This document shows, one piece after another, positions 1 to 5,846 of a stretch of DNA of 5,846 nucleotides. The stretch is from NCBI GenBank assembly GCA_023424725.1, contig JAFADQ010000294.1, forward strand, positions 1 to 5,846, read 5' to 3'. The notes under the pieces were generated by a model. It was given only the letters and a program-made list of their open reading frames with translations, was not told the origin of the DNA and did not search any database. The stretch comes from Bacteroidota bacterium (GTDB lineage: Bacteria > Bacteroidota > Bacteroidia > Cytophagales > Hymenobacteraceae). A program made the translations under genes and the position numbers. How positions within the stretch are numbered: the first letter of the stretch is position 1; the number at the start of each line of letters is the position of its first letter.

Positions 1-875
1 GCATATTGGCTATACGCACTTCACTGCCGCCAGAGTTTTTAACGCTCACCAACATAACCTGGCAGCAAATGCTAAACTGGGGCATTACCATTATCCCGAT
101 CTGGTTTGTGGGGATGACCTTGTACCAGCGCATTTATGCCTGCCGCGATGCCAAAACGGCCCGCAGAGCCTGGTACATTGCCGGGTTTTTCGAGTGGCCT
201 ATAATGGCGTTTATGGGAGTTACCCTCGGTATTATGGCCCGGATTGCCGCAGAGCAGGGAATGTTTAATGATTTAGTCGCAGCAGGAACCATAGACCCCG
301 AAACCGGATTGCCCATGCTGTTGCGATCGGTGCTGCCTATTGGCTTAATGGGGCTTATGTTGTCGGCTTATTTCTCGGCCATTCTTTCTACCGCCGATAG
401 CTGTTTAATGGCCTCTTCCGGAAATATTGTAACCGATATTATCAGCCATTTCCGTAAGATAGATCCTGAGGCCGATTCTACCTTGCGATTATCTCAAATT
501 ATCACCCTTTTGGTTGGCGTGCTGGCGCTTGGCCTTGCCTCTGTTATGACCAACGTGCTGGACCTGATGCTGTATTCTTACGCTTTTATGGTGTCGGGGC
601 TTTTTGTGCCGGTGCTGGGCGCGCTTTTCTGGAAACGCCGCAGCAGCGCGGGAGCTTTCTGGGCAATGCTGGTTGGCGGCACTACTACCGTAATGCTTCA
701 GGCTGGCATGATTGGTAGTGCCGAAAACCGCGTTGAGTTGTTCGCGCTTAATTTTCAGCTTCCGTATAATCTCGACCCCAATTTGTTTGGTTTAACCGCC
801 TCGCTAATAATTTACGTGTCGCTAACCCTGCTGATGCCAAATAAGGAGGTAGTAGAAACCAAGCGGCAAATTTAA
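1..875 (+). CDS. Sodium:solute symporter (SSS family), C-terminal part; 5' end outside window
   Basis: Inner-membrane secondary transporter that would couple Na+ entry to solute uptake; the substrate cannot be read from this fragment. The frame is open to the left edge (ATA at 3-5 precedes TTG at 6), so the true start lies upstream and the TTG is an internal codon. About 290 residues are visible; SSS proteins usually have 450-600, so roughly the N-terminal third or more is missing. Counting from the TTG codon, about seven hydrophobic segments lie near 21-41, 57-78, 108-130, 163-181, 186-208, 217-237 and 259-278. The loop YQRIYACRDAKTARRA (40-55) and the segment LSAYFSAILSTADSCL (119-134), followed by a TDI triplet, are typical of the family: a helix rich in small and Ser/Thr residues in the region that forms the second Na+ site. 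It ends in TAA just before a terminator, so it is the last gene of its unit and converges on the ispG unit. Confidence 0.93.
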   Translation, partial: ILAIRTSLPPEFLTLTNITWQQMLNWGITIIPIWFVGMTLYQRIYACRDAKTARRAWYIAGFFEWPIMAFMGVTLGIMARIAAEQGMFNDLVAAGTIDPETGLPMLLRSVLPIGLMGLMLSAYFSAILSTADSCLMASSGNIVTDIISHFRKIDPEADSTLRLSQIITLLVGVLALGLASVMTNVLDLMLYSYAFMVSGLFVPVLGALFWKRRSSAGAFWAMLVGGTTTVMLQAGMIGSAENRVELFALNFQLPYNLDPNLFGLTASLIIYVSLTLLMPNKEVVETKRQI

Positions 876-886
876 AAAAGTGCAGC

Positions 887-910
887 ACCGGGCTCCGGCC
901 CGGTTTTATT
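887..910 (+). terminator. Rho-independent terminator after the symporter gene
   Basis: A perfect 7-bp GC-rich stem (ACCGGGC at 887-893 with GCCCGGT at 898-904) closes a TCCG tetraloop and is followed by TTTTATT. It begins 12 bases after the symporter stop codon. An A-run (874-879) lies on the left, so on the minus strand the same hairpin is followed by a T-run, but only after a gap of about 7 bases. It might therefore act weakly on the converging ispG transcript as well. Confidence 0.85.
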
Positions 911-917
911 GCCCGGC

Positions 918-986
918 AAGCTAAAACATTTGCCTACTTAAATTTACAATCTTACTTCTGTAAAGCAGATAACCAGGCAAGAGCTT
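918..986. repeat. Three-tier nested inverted repeat in the convergent intergenic region
   Basis: Three sets of complementary arms nest inside one another: AAGCT (918-922) with AGCTT (982-986), TTGCCT (930-935) with AGGCAA (975-980), and TTTACA (943-948) with TGTAAA (959-964). This gives 17 pairs around a 10-base loop, with AT-rich internal loops between tiers. It lies between the ends of two converging genes, so it could fold at the 3' end of either transcript. No T-run follows on either strand, so it is not a standard terminator. Each arm is short and could arise by chance; the ordered nesting is what makes it worth listing. Confidence 0.4.
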
Positions 987-1021
987 AGCAGACCGGCCCC
1001 GAGCATGGTGGTGCAAAGAAA

Positions 1022-1192
1022 TTAGCGGGTAAATAATCTTACCGCCATCACGATTAAACAAACCAGAAAGATGGCCATAGAAAGCTTGTTGACAAAATGC
1101 ATAGACCGCAGGCTGAAATTTGTTGGCCTGTTTGGGTCCTTTTTGCGGAAGAAATAAGAAGCTACTTCTCCCAGTCCGAAAAAATTATTCAT
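1022..1192 (-). CDS. Small single-helix membrane protein downstream of ispG (DUF6728-like)
   Basis: A 56-residue protein from ATG (complement of 1190-1192) to TAA (complement of 1022-1024). The N-terminal half is amphipathic and basic (FFRKKDPNRPTNFSLR at 14-29), and residues 37-54 form one hydrophobic helix (core SMAIFLVCLIVMAV). The protein ends in RLFTR. It starts 21 bases after the ispG stop codon on the same strand, with no terminator between, so it is very likely co-transcribed with ispG. The overall pattern (short MNNFFGLGEV start, FRKKDP motif, one C-terminal helix) matches a small uncharacterised Bacteroidota family that I recall as DUF6728; this is from memory and unchecked. Function unknown. 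No clear Shine-Dalgarno is present; the sequence before the start is A/T-rich, which is usual for the phylum. Confidence 0.8.
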   Translation of the reverse strand: MNNFFGLGEVASYFFRKKDPNRPTNFSLRSMHFVNKLSMAIFLVCLIVMAVRLFTR

Positions 1193-1213
1193 TGTTTTAA
1201 AATTTAAGGTTTA

Positions 1214-3199
1214 TTACCCCTGCACTTCGTCTTCCGCCAGAACGGGTTCGGTCCAGCGGCTGTCTTCTTTTATTAATTCTATCAGCTCATCTACGGCGCG
1301 GTCGGCAGGTACGGCTTTTTTTATAACGGTTTGGCCGCGGTAAAGCGCGATCTTGTCTTTTCCAACGCCCACATAACCGTAATCGGCATCGGCCATTTCT
1401 CCTGGCCCGTTCACGATACATCCCATAATACCTATTTTTACGCCTTTCAGGTGGTCGGTGCGTTTGCGTATCATGGCGGTGGTTTCCTGCAGATCGAACA
1501 GGGTGCGGCCGCAGCTCGGGCAACTAATGTATTCGGTTTTGCTCATGCGGGTGCGTGCCGCCTGCAAAATCCCGAACGATAATTTGTTGTAGCTATCAAT
1601 CTGCTGCAGCAACTGCGGCTTTTCCATTTGCGGAAGCAGTTCTGTAGAAAGCAAAATTCCGTCGCCTAAACCATCAATTAACAAGCCGCCCACATCTGTA
1701 GATGCGTAGAGTTGCGTTTGCTCGTCTGTTAAACCGGTATATTGTCTTTTAATGATAACCGGATTTTTTACGTTGTGCTCTAACAAGGTAAAAAATGCCC
1801 GCCGCAGCTCCGGCATGGCGTGCTCGTTTTGGGTATGGAGCAGTAACACGGCGGTTGGGTCCTGCTGAAGTTTTTCCAGCAAATCGGGAGTAAGGTCGGC
1901 AAGGCTTAGGCCGATAAAGTTCAGCATCGCGTGCTTTAGCAGGCTGTTGTTGTACTGGGCCGCAGTAAACAGCGGGTGCAGGTCGGTGCGGTTGCTTACC
2001 TGGGTCCAGGCTTCGTAATCGGCAATTTCTTTCAGTCCGTTTGGTAACATAAACGATACCGGGTTGGCTCCGGAGTAAATGTAATCGGCGCCCAGGTCGT
2101 TCATATTAAACTTATCTAGCAACATAGAGTACAGGTGCCCTATGCATTTCAGGTCGGCATATTTTACGTCTGTAACCCGGCTAAAATCGGCAATAACCCG
2201 TGGCACGTTTTGCCCGCCAAAGTTGTGCACCTCTATGGTTTCGCGGCGGTGGTATTGAAACGGGTTTATCGGAATGGTAAAGATTTCCTTTATTGGAGCC
2301 GCTTTTTTGGCCCTCGCAGCATAGCGGTTTATCAGGGCGCGTGCAACGGGCGCTTCAAACTCGGGGGCTTCGGTTAGCGACACGCGCACGGTATCGCCCA
2401 GGCCGTCTTCCAGCAAAGTGCCAATGCCAACAGCCGATTTTATGCGTCCGTCTTCTGCCTCGCCGGCCTCGGTTACGCCCAAATGCAAAGGGTACGGCTG
2501 CAATTTTTCTTCTTCCAGTTTCTGCACTAAAAGCCTGTAGGCCTGCACCATTACCTGTGTGTTGCTGGCTTTCATGCTAAGCACGATGTTGTAATAGTTC
2601 TCGTCTTCGCAGATGCGCAAAAACTCCAGCGCGCTCTCTACCATGCCCAGCGGCGTATCTCCGTAGCGGCTCAGAATGCGGTCTGATAACGACCCGTGAT
2701 TGGTGCCGATGCGCATGGCCGTGCCGTACTCTTTGCACAACTTTACCAGCGGAACGAACCGTTTACGTATGCGGTCTATTTCTGCCTGGTAGGTAACATC
2801 TGTATATTCCAGAACTTCAAATTTCTTTTTATCGGCGTAGTTTCCGGGGTTTACGCGCACTTTTTCTACCAAACGGGCGGCAAGTTCGGCGGCGTTTGGC
2901 GTAAAATGGATATCGGCAATTAACGGAACGTTGTAGCCGCGCCGGCGAAGCTCAGTCTTTATTTCGGCCAGGTTCTGCGCTTCTTTAACACTTGGCGCGG
3001 TTATGCGCACGTACTCGCAACCCGCCTCAACCATGCGTATGGTTTGCTCGACCGAACCGATGGTATCCATAGTATCTACAGTAGTCATGCTCTGCACCCT
3101 TATAGGATGGTGGGCGCCCATGGGCACATCGCCTATGGTTACTTCGCGGGTAAGGCGGCGCTTGTATTCGGTAAGGCTGGGGCAGTACTGTAGGTTCAT
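1214..3199 (-). CDS. ispG: (E)-4-hydroxy-3-methylbut-2-enyl-diphosphate synthase, long insert-containing form
   Basis: IspG (GcpE) is a cytoplasmic 4Fe-4S enzyme that reductively converts 2-C-methyl-D-erythritol 2,4-cyclodiphosphate (MEcPP) to HMBPP, the penultimate step of the MEP isoprenoid pathway. Numbered from the ATG at 3199 (661 residues), an N-terminal TIM barrel covers about 20-295 (RVQSMTTVDTMDT, RVNPGNY, RIGTNHGSLSDR, LHLGVTEAGE). An extra domain of about 240 residues follows (about 300-540). The C-terminal cluster domain has Cys560 and Cys563 (SCPSCGRTLFDL), Cys594 (GIMGCIVNGPGE) and Glu601. Their spacing matches the E. coli ligands Cys270, Cys273, Cys305 and Glu312 almost exactly. 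At over 650 residues it is the long form of Bacteroidota, Chlamydiae and plants, against about 370 in E. coli. Start choice: the frame opens further to a TTG at 3262, which would add 21 residues and give a 20-base leader from the predicted promoter. I prefer the ATG because family similarity begins at QYCPSLTEYKRR. Confidence 0.96.
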   Translation of the reverse strand: MNLQYCPSLTEYKRRLTREVTIGDVPMGAHHPIRVQSMTTVDTMDTIGSVEQTIRMVEAGCEYVRITAPSVKEAQNLAEIKTELRRRGYNVPLIADIHFTPNAAELAARLVEKVRVNPGNYADKKKFEVLEYTDVTYQAEIDRIRKRFVPLVKLCKEYGTAMRIGTNHGSLSDRILSRYGDTPLGMVESALEFLRICEDENYYNIVLSMKASNTQVMVQAYRLLVQKLEEEKLQPYPLHLGVTEAGEAEDGRIKSAVGIGTLLEDGLGDTVRVSLTEAPEFEAPVARALINRYAARAKKAAPIKEIFTIPINPFQYHRRETIEVHNFGGQNVPRVIADFSRVTDVKYADLKCIGHLYSMLLDKFNMNDLGADYIYSGANPVSFMLPNGLKEIADYEAWTQVSNRTDLHPLFTAAQYNNSLLKHAMLNFIGLSLADLTPDLLEKLQQDPTAVLLLHTQNEHAMPELRRAFFTLLEHNVKNPVIIKRQYTGLTDEQTQLYASTDVGGLLIDGLGDGILLSTELLPQMEKPQLLQQIDSYNKLSFGILQAARTRMSKTEYISCPSCGRTLFDLQETTAMIRKRTDHLKGVKIGIMGCIVNGPGEMADADYGYVGVGKDKIALYRGQTVIKKAVPADRAVDELIELIKEDSRWTEPVLAEDEVQG

Positions 3200-3288
3200 A
3201 AATGGCACGTAATCTTCCGGAATAACCACTGCGGCGGGCTTTGTGTTCCCGGTAGGCTGCAAGGGCTAAAAATGTGGGTATCAGAGCA

Positions 3289-3296
3289 CAAAGATA
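3289..3296 (-). promoter_or_regulatory. Bacteroidota-type -7 promoter box for ispG
   Basis: The minus strand reads TATCTTTG, a full match to the Bacteroidota consensus TAnnTTTG. Transcription would start near 3283, about 83 bases before the ATG at 3199 and about 20 bases before the alternative TTG at 3262. No TTG -33 element is visible at the expected distance; that stretch is GGCGGCGG-rich. Support therefore comes only from the -7 box and its position in the 110- to 173-base gap before the gene. Confidence 0.5.
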
Positions 3297-3372
3297 AGGA
3301 TTTTAGAGCCGCCGCCGAGCATTTAAAACTACGGTGCAACCTATATAAAGATGCCGGCGTTTTTTGTGTTTT

Positions 3373-4125
3373 TCAGCAATAACTGCGCTTAAAAAATTTC
3401 TTTTGCTGGTTTATCTTATAAATCTTTCCGGCCATTTTACTGAACTCGGCAACCGTGGTGAAAGGCCGGTTTGCGGCATCGAATAACTGGTTGTTTTTTA
3501 CGGTAAATTTCAGGGCAGCCGTGAAGATCTGCTTCGGCTCCGGATTTTGAGAGGGTGTTATGCTAATGTCTTCAAACTGAGGCTCGCCCGGTTTCCTTTG
3601 CCGGGGCTGATATGGAGTAAACTGCATTTGGTTCAGATACAAAACCACCTCTTCGCCCAGCTGCAAAACCGGCTCGTTGTTAAAGTTAAAAAAGAAATTA
3701 TTGCCTGAGCTGCTACGGCTGTACACTTCTATTTTAGAAGGCAATTTATCGCCGGCAATAGTGTTTTCTACAGCCACGGTATACACTACCTTAAACTGCC
3801 CGAAAGTTGCGGGCGCATCTTCCATGCCTACTACGCGGCCTTTCAGTACGTAGGGCACCAGCAGTACATTTTCCAGGGGCATAAAACCGTTCCAGCGTCG
3901 GCTCATGGCATACAGGTCTACACCATTCTTTTTAAACTCGCTGGTTTTGTTTATGTTGATCTGGTATTGATAAAAAAACTGCGGATTCTGAAGCCCGAGC
4001 GATGCGCATTTATTAGAGAAGCATCGCTTTTGCTTGTCAGAAAGATCGGCTTGCCTGTTTTGCGCGAAGGCGCCTGAGCAAATTAGCAGGAGGAAACAAA
4101 AAAAAGAAAAAGATAAAAATCGCAT
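3373..4125 (-). CDS. Secreted protein of unknown function with signal peptide
   Basis: A 250-residue protein that I do not recognise. The frame is open to 4251, but the ATG at 4125 is chosen because it begins a clear signal peptide: MRF, a hydrophobic run FLSFSFFCFLLLICSGA, and a probable signal peptidase I site AFA-Q after residue 21. Residues before it (Cys- and Arg-rich) run into the downstream hairpin of the neighbouring gene and do not look like protein. The mature chain has a Cys pair (Cys35, Cys40), a beta-rich central part at about 90-170 (VLKGRVVGM, VVYTVAVENTIAGD, KIEVYSR, LGEEVVLYL), a Pro-rich linker at about 171-198 and a basic C-terminus ending in Cys. The central order of strands, G-x-V, then a ..V..tiaGD turn, then I-x-V, then LGEEvvLYL, resembles secreted OB-fold (TIMP/NTR-like) domains of Bacteroidota; this is inference only. 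Likely periplasmic or exported. It sits alone, 110 bases or more upstream of ispG. Confidence 0.85.
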   Translation of the reverse strand: MRFLSFSFFCFLLLICSGAFAQNRQADLSDKQKRCFSNKCASLGLQNPQFFYQYQININKTSEFKKNGVDLYAMSRRWNGFMPLENVLLVPYVLKGRVVGMEDAPATFGQFKVVYTVAVENTIAGDKLPSKIEVYSRSSSGNNFFFNFNNEPVLQLGEEVVLYLNQMQFTPYQPRQRKPGEPQFEDISITPSQNPEPKQIFTAALKFTVKNNQLFDAANRPFTTVAEFSKMAGKIYKINQQKKFFKRSYC

Positions 4126-4150
4126 CGCGGGGCTGTGCTGTTTTCTATGC

Positions 4151-4158
4151 CGAATATA
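4151..4158 (-). promoter_or_regulatory. Possible -7 box for the secreted-protein gene
   Basis: The minus strand reads TATATTCG, one base off TAnnTTTG, about 25 bases before the ATG at 4125. It lies just downstream of the strong terminator of the preceding gene, so this gene needs its own promoter. No TTG element sits at the normal distance; the nearest is 28 bases upstream. Weak support. Confidence 0.3.
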
Positions 4159-4231
4159 CAAAAAACACGCCAGGCCGCACACCTGACAATTTGTACACTT
4201 TCGCCATTGCCAAAAATACCTGCGGGCACAC

Positions 4232-4271
4232 AAAACAAAGGCTCCGCGCACTAACGCAGAGCCTTTGTTTT
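4232..4271 (-). terminator. Strong rho-independent terminator of the metallo-hydrolase gene
   Basis: A perfect 13-bp stem (plus-strand AAAACAAAGGCTC at 4232-4244 with GAGCCTTTGTTTT at 4259-4271) continues after one C/A mismatch with three more pairs around a 6-base loop. On the minus strand the hairpin ends in TTTGTTTT. The first base of the stem is also the last base of the TAA stop codon of the hydrolase gene, so the transcript ends right at the coding region. It isolates the hydrolase gene from the secreted-protein gene downstream. The stem has A-tracts and T-tracts on both sides and could work on both strands, but no plus-strand gene leads into it. Confidence 0.92.
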
Positions 4272-5323
4272 TACGGCAAATCGTACCGGGGGCCGTGGCC
4301 GCCTTCTGTGCGGGCTTTTGTTTTTTGCTTTTTGTATTTCTTGAAATAAGAAACTCCCAGCGCCGTGCCCACCACCAACGTAAGGCCTACAGTAGCCACC
4401 GCGCGCATAAACATATCGGGCACCGATGGCGGTAATTTCACTATTCCCTCTTCGTTTGTTAGGGCTGGCTGCCGCACGTAGCGCCCGTCTGTTGGTTTGC
4501 TGATGGTGTTAAAATTATCGGCTACCAGGCGCAGGCCTTTTTTAAGGTAATTGCCGTGCAGGGGTTTGCCATGGCCGGTTCCGGCGTGTTCTGGCTCCAG
4601 CGCTGCCAGCACCACCACCGATTCGCGCGCGGCTTCCCAATCGGTAGTTAAATACGGCGGCGGACCCGTAATTTCTTCGCGCTGGGTGGCTACTGATATT
4701 ACCGATGCCTGGTTGGTAGATACAAAAGCGTCGCCGGAAATAAGGGTACGGTCGCTTTCGCGGAAAAAAGAAACGTGCCCCGGAGAGTGGCCCGGCGTAT
4801 GAAACCAACGCCAACCGGTTAAGCCGGGCACCGAGCCGTCTTGGGGCAATATCTTAAGATGACCAGATATATTTATTGGGTTGGTGGGGTATAGAAACGA
4901 CATACGCGCCATGCCGCCGCCGCCAACGGTTGGGTCTGCTGGCGGATAATGCGATTTGCCGGTGAGGTAAGGCAGCTCGAGCGGGTGCGCGAAAACAGGC
5001 ACATTCCACTCGCGGGCAAGGTCTTGCAGCGCGCCTATGTGATCGAAATGGCCATGCGTGAGCAAAATGGCTTTGGGTTTAGAGTTGGGGCCAAAATGCT
5101 TTGCGGCAAATTTTTTAATGTGAGATTTGTGGCCTGCCAGGCCGGCATCTACCAACACCCACGATCCGTCGGCGGCCTCAATATCTTCTATAAAATACAG
5201 GTTTACAAAAATGTGGCGCTGGCCGGTTACTCCTTCCGATACGGTAAACTCTGCATTGCCGCGTCCGCTCCGCACCGCTTCCGGAATGGCCTCTTTTACT
5301 ACTGATCTAGTTCCTTTTTCCAT
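4271..5323 (-). CDS. Metallo-beta-lactamase-fold hydrolase with C-terminal membrane helix
   Basis: A 350-residue protein from ATG at 5323. The catalytic domain spans about 25-275 and carries the full metal-binding set of the MBL superfamily: HGHFDH at 90-95 (His90, His92, Asp94, His95), His179 in the HTPGHSPGH motif (175-183), Asp198 in SGD, and His251 in GTGHG. A binuclear zinc hydrolase of the glyoxalase II-like or lactonase-like branch is likely; the substrate cannot be read from the sequence. A Gly-rich stretch (VGGGGMARM, 133-141) lies in the loop between the HxHxDH and HTPGH motifs. After the domain, about 30 residues lead to a hydrophobic helix at 306-326 (ATVGLTLVVGTALGVSYF) and a strongly basic tail (KKYKKQKTKAR). 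No N-terminal signal peptide is seen. The gene has its own terminator and appears to be transcribed alone; I find no convincing promoter. Confidence 0.92.
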   Translation of the reverse strand: MEKGTRSVVKEAIPEAVRSGRGNAEFTVSEGVTGQRHIFVNLYFIEDIEAADGSWVLVDAGLAGHKSHIKKFAAKHFGPNSKPKAILLTHGHFDHIGALQDLAREWNVPVFAHPLELPYLTGKSHYPPADPTVGGGGMARMSFLYPTNPINISGHLKILPQDGSVPGLTGWRWFHTPGHSPGHVSFFRESDRTLISGDAFVSTNQASVISVATQREEITGPPPYLTTDWEAARESVVVLAALEPEHAGTGHGKPLHGNYLKKGLRLVADNFNTISKPTDGRYVRQPALTNEEGIVKLPPSVPDMFMRAVATVGLTLVVGTALGVSYFKKYKKQKTKARTEGGHGPRYDLP

Positions 5324-5418
5324 TGGGTTTAGTTTACAAATTGCCTGCAGATGGCATACGGCGGTAATGGCCGGAAGTTGGGCAGCGCGGCGCCGGGTTA
5401 GCGATAGCAGCGGAAATA

Positions 5419-5506
5419 CTTTTGTGCTGTAGCGGCCATTTTTTTGGGTGTTGCAGCTTACTTATGCCACACTGCACAGCCGGGCTGCACGGCTAAAGCA
5501 CAAAAG
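5419..5506. repeat. Imperfect 15-base inverted repeat in the gene-free stretch 5324-5603
   Basis: CTTTTGTGCTGTAGC (5419-5433) and the complement of 5492-5506 (CTTTTGTGCTTTAGC) agree at 14 of 15 positions. Between them, TGCAGC (5452-5457) can pair with GCTGCA (5484-5489), giving a second inner stem. Outside the arms lies an imperfect direct repeat, GCAGCGGAAATA (5407-5418) and GCAGCGAATA (5510-5519). The whole unit lies 96 bases upstream of the hydrolase start, in a 280-base gap where I see no gene. It could be a structured leader, a small RNA, or a short transposon-derived element with terminal inverted repeats; the sequence does not decide. Confidence 0.55.
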
Positions 5507-5603
5507 ATTGCAGCGAATAGCGCGGCCGCAGGCAACCCCCAATTTTAACCTTTTATTTTGTTTTAAACGGCCCTGTTTTTGGCGCCCGCAGGTTTAGCAT
5601 GCA

Positions 5604-5846
5604 CTACAGCAGCAGGTCTTTTTCGGAAGGGTTTTTATCGAGGTAAGATTGCACGGCATCGCAGGTGGCAACTACTTTCAGGTTGTTGCTGCGGGCGTAG
5701 CCAAGGCCGTGTTTTATTAATTTAGAGCCAATGCCTTTGCCCTGAAAAGATTCGGGAACGAAGGTGTGCTGAAAATCGATTACGTCTTCGCGGGGGCGGG
5801 AGTAGCTTAGTTCGGCGGTATCGTTTTGCAGGGTAACAACAAACTC
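5604..5846 (-). CDS. Small GNAT-family N-acetyltransferase, C-terminal part; start outside window
   Basis: The visible 80 residues run from the window edge to TAG (complement of 5604-5606). The segment has the acetyl-CoA-binding motif A of GNAT proteins, FVPESFQGKGIGSKLI (29-44 of the visible part; Q-x-x-G-x-G at 35-40), followed by a helix (HGLGYARSNNLKV), the strand VVATC and the end pattern SYLDKNPSEKDLL. This fits the minimal one-domain GNAT family of about 90-110 residues (the YjdJ/NATD1-like group, Pfam PF14542 as I recall), in which a Cys after the last strand (here Cys62) and a Y-[LI]-x-x-[HN]-P motif are conserved. Only about 10-20 residues should be missing. The acceptor substrate is unknown. 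No strong terminator follows; the next 60 bases are AT-rich with a few short GC palindromes. Confidence 0.87.
   Translation of the reverse strand, partial: EFVVTLQNDTAELSYSRPREDVIDFQHTFVPESFQGKGIGSKLIKHGLGYARSNNLKVVATCDAVQSYLDKNPSEKDLLL

Noticed and set aside
948..1010. Minus-strand ATG frame of 20 codons after the small membrane protein gene
   Set aside because: Too short, no start signal, and overlaps the nested inverted repeat. No support as a gene.
1287..3212. Open frames overlapping ispG on both strands
   Set aside because: Shadow frames of a long, fully conserved enzyme; no independent evidence of coding.
3300..3372. Possible terminator after the secreted-protein gene (CGCCGGCAT with ATGCTCGGCG on the minus strand)
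   Set aside because: The stem is interrupted, the loop is about 28 bases, and no T-run follows. Not convincing as a terminator.
4126..4251. N-terminal extension of the secreted protein (42 extra residues)
   Set aside because: It would start inside the terminator hairpin of the upstream gene and put a Cys/Arg-rich stretch before an obvious signal peptide. The ATG at 4125 is far more likely.
5417..5424. TACTTTTG on the plus strand, a match to the TAnnTTTG box
   Set aside because: No -33 element and no plus-strand gene downstream. A few such matches are expected by chance in a window of this size, and this one overlaps the arm of the inverted repeat.
4551..5432. Plus-strand open frames of about 80-120 codons opposite the metallo-hydrolase gene
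   Set aside because: They lie opposite a well-supported gene with intact catalytic motifs, and their translations show no domain or sensible composition.
1..5846. CRISPR array, tRNA, rRNA, transposase, phage or defence genes
   Set aside because: I searched by eye for repeats, cloverleaf patterns and typical protein motifs and found none. The window looks like ordinary chromosomal sequence.

Overview
The window most likely comes from a member of the Bacteroidota, probably order Cytophagales and near Hymenobacteraceae such as Pontibacter or Adhaeribacter. The reasons are the long 'insert-containing' form of IspG, starts without clear Shine-Dalgarno sequences, a good TAnnTTTG -7 box upstream of ispG, and a small membrane protein of Bacteroidota type behind ispG. 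The taxon is inferred from these features and no search was run.

Layout from left to right. (1) Positions 1-875, plus strand: the C-terminal part of a sodium:solute symporter (SSS family), closed by a rho-independent terminator at 887-910. (2) Positions 905-1021: a convergent intergenic stretch with a nested inverted repeat (918-986). (3) Minus strand: ispG (1214-3199, possibly starting further out at 3262), followed 21 bases downstream by a 56-residue single-helix membrane protein (1022-1192). The two look co-transcribed from a promoter whose -7 box is at 3289-3296. (4) Minus strand 3373-4125: a secreted protein of unknown function with a signal peptide. (5) Minus strand 4271-5323: a metallo-beta-lactamase-fold hydrolase with an unusual C-terminal membrane helix. 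Its stop codon overlaps a strong terminator (4232-4271). (6) Positions 5324-5603: 280 bases without a gene, holding a 15-base imperfect inverted repeat (5419-5433 with 5492-5506). (7) Minus strand from 5604 to the window edge: the C-terminal 80 residues of a small GNAT-type acetyltransferase.

The genes do not form one pathway. IspG makes HMBPP in the methylerythritol phosphate (MEP) route to isoprenoids. The neighbours look like separate housekeeping or accessory transcription units. I see no defence system, mobile element, CRISPR array, tRNA or rRNA. The least explained items are the two structured intergenic repeats, the small protein behind ispG, the secreted protein, and the membrane-anchored hydrolase with conflicting topology signals.
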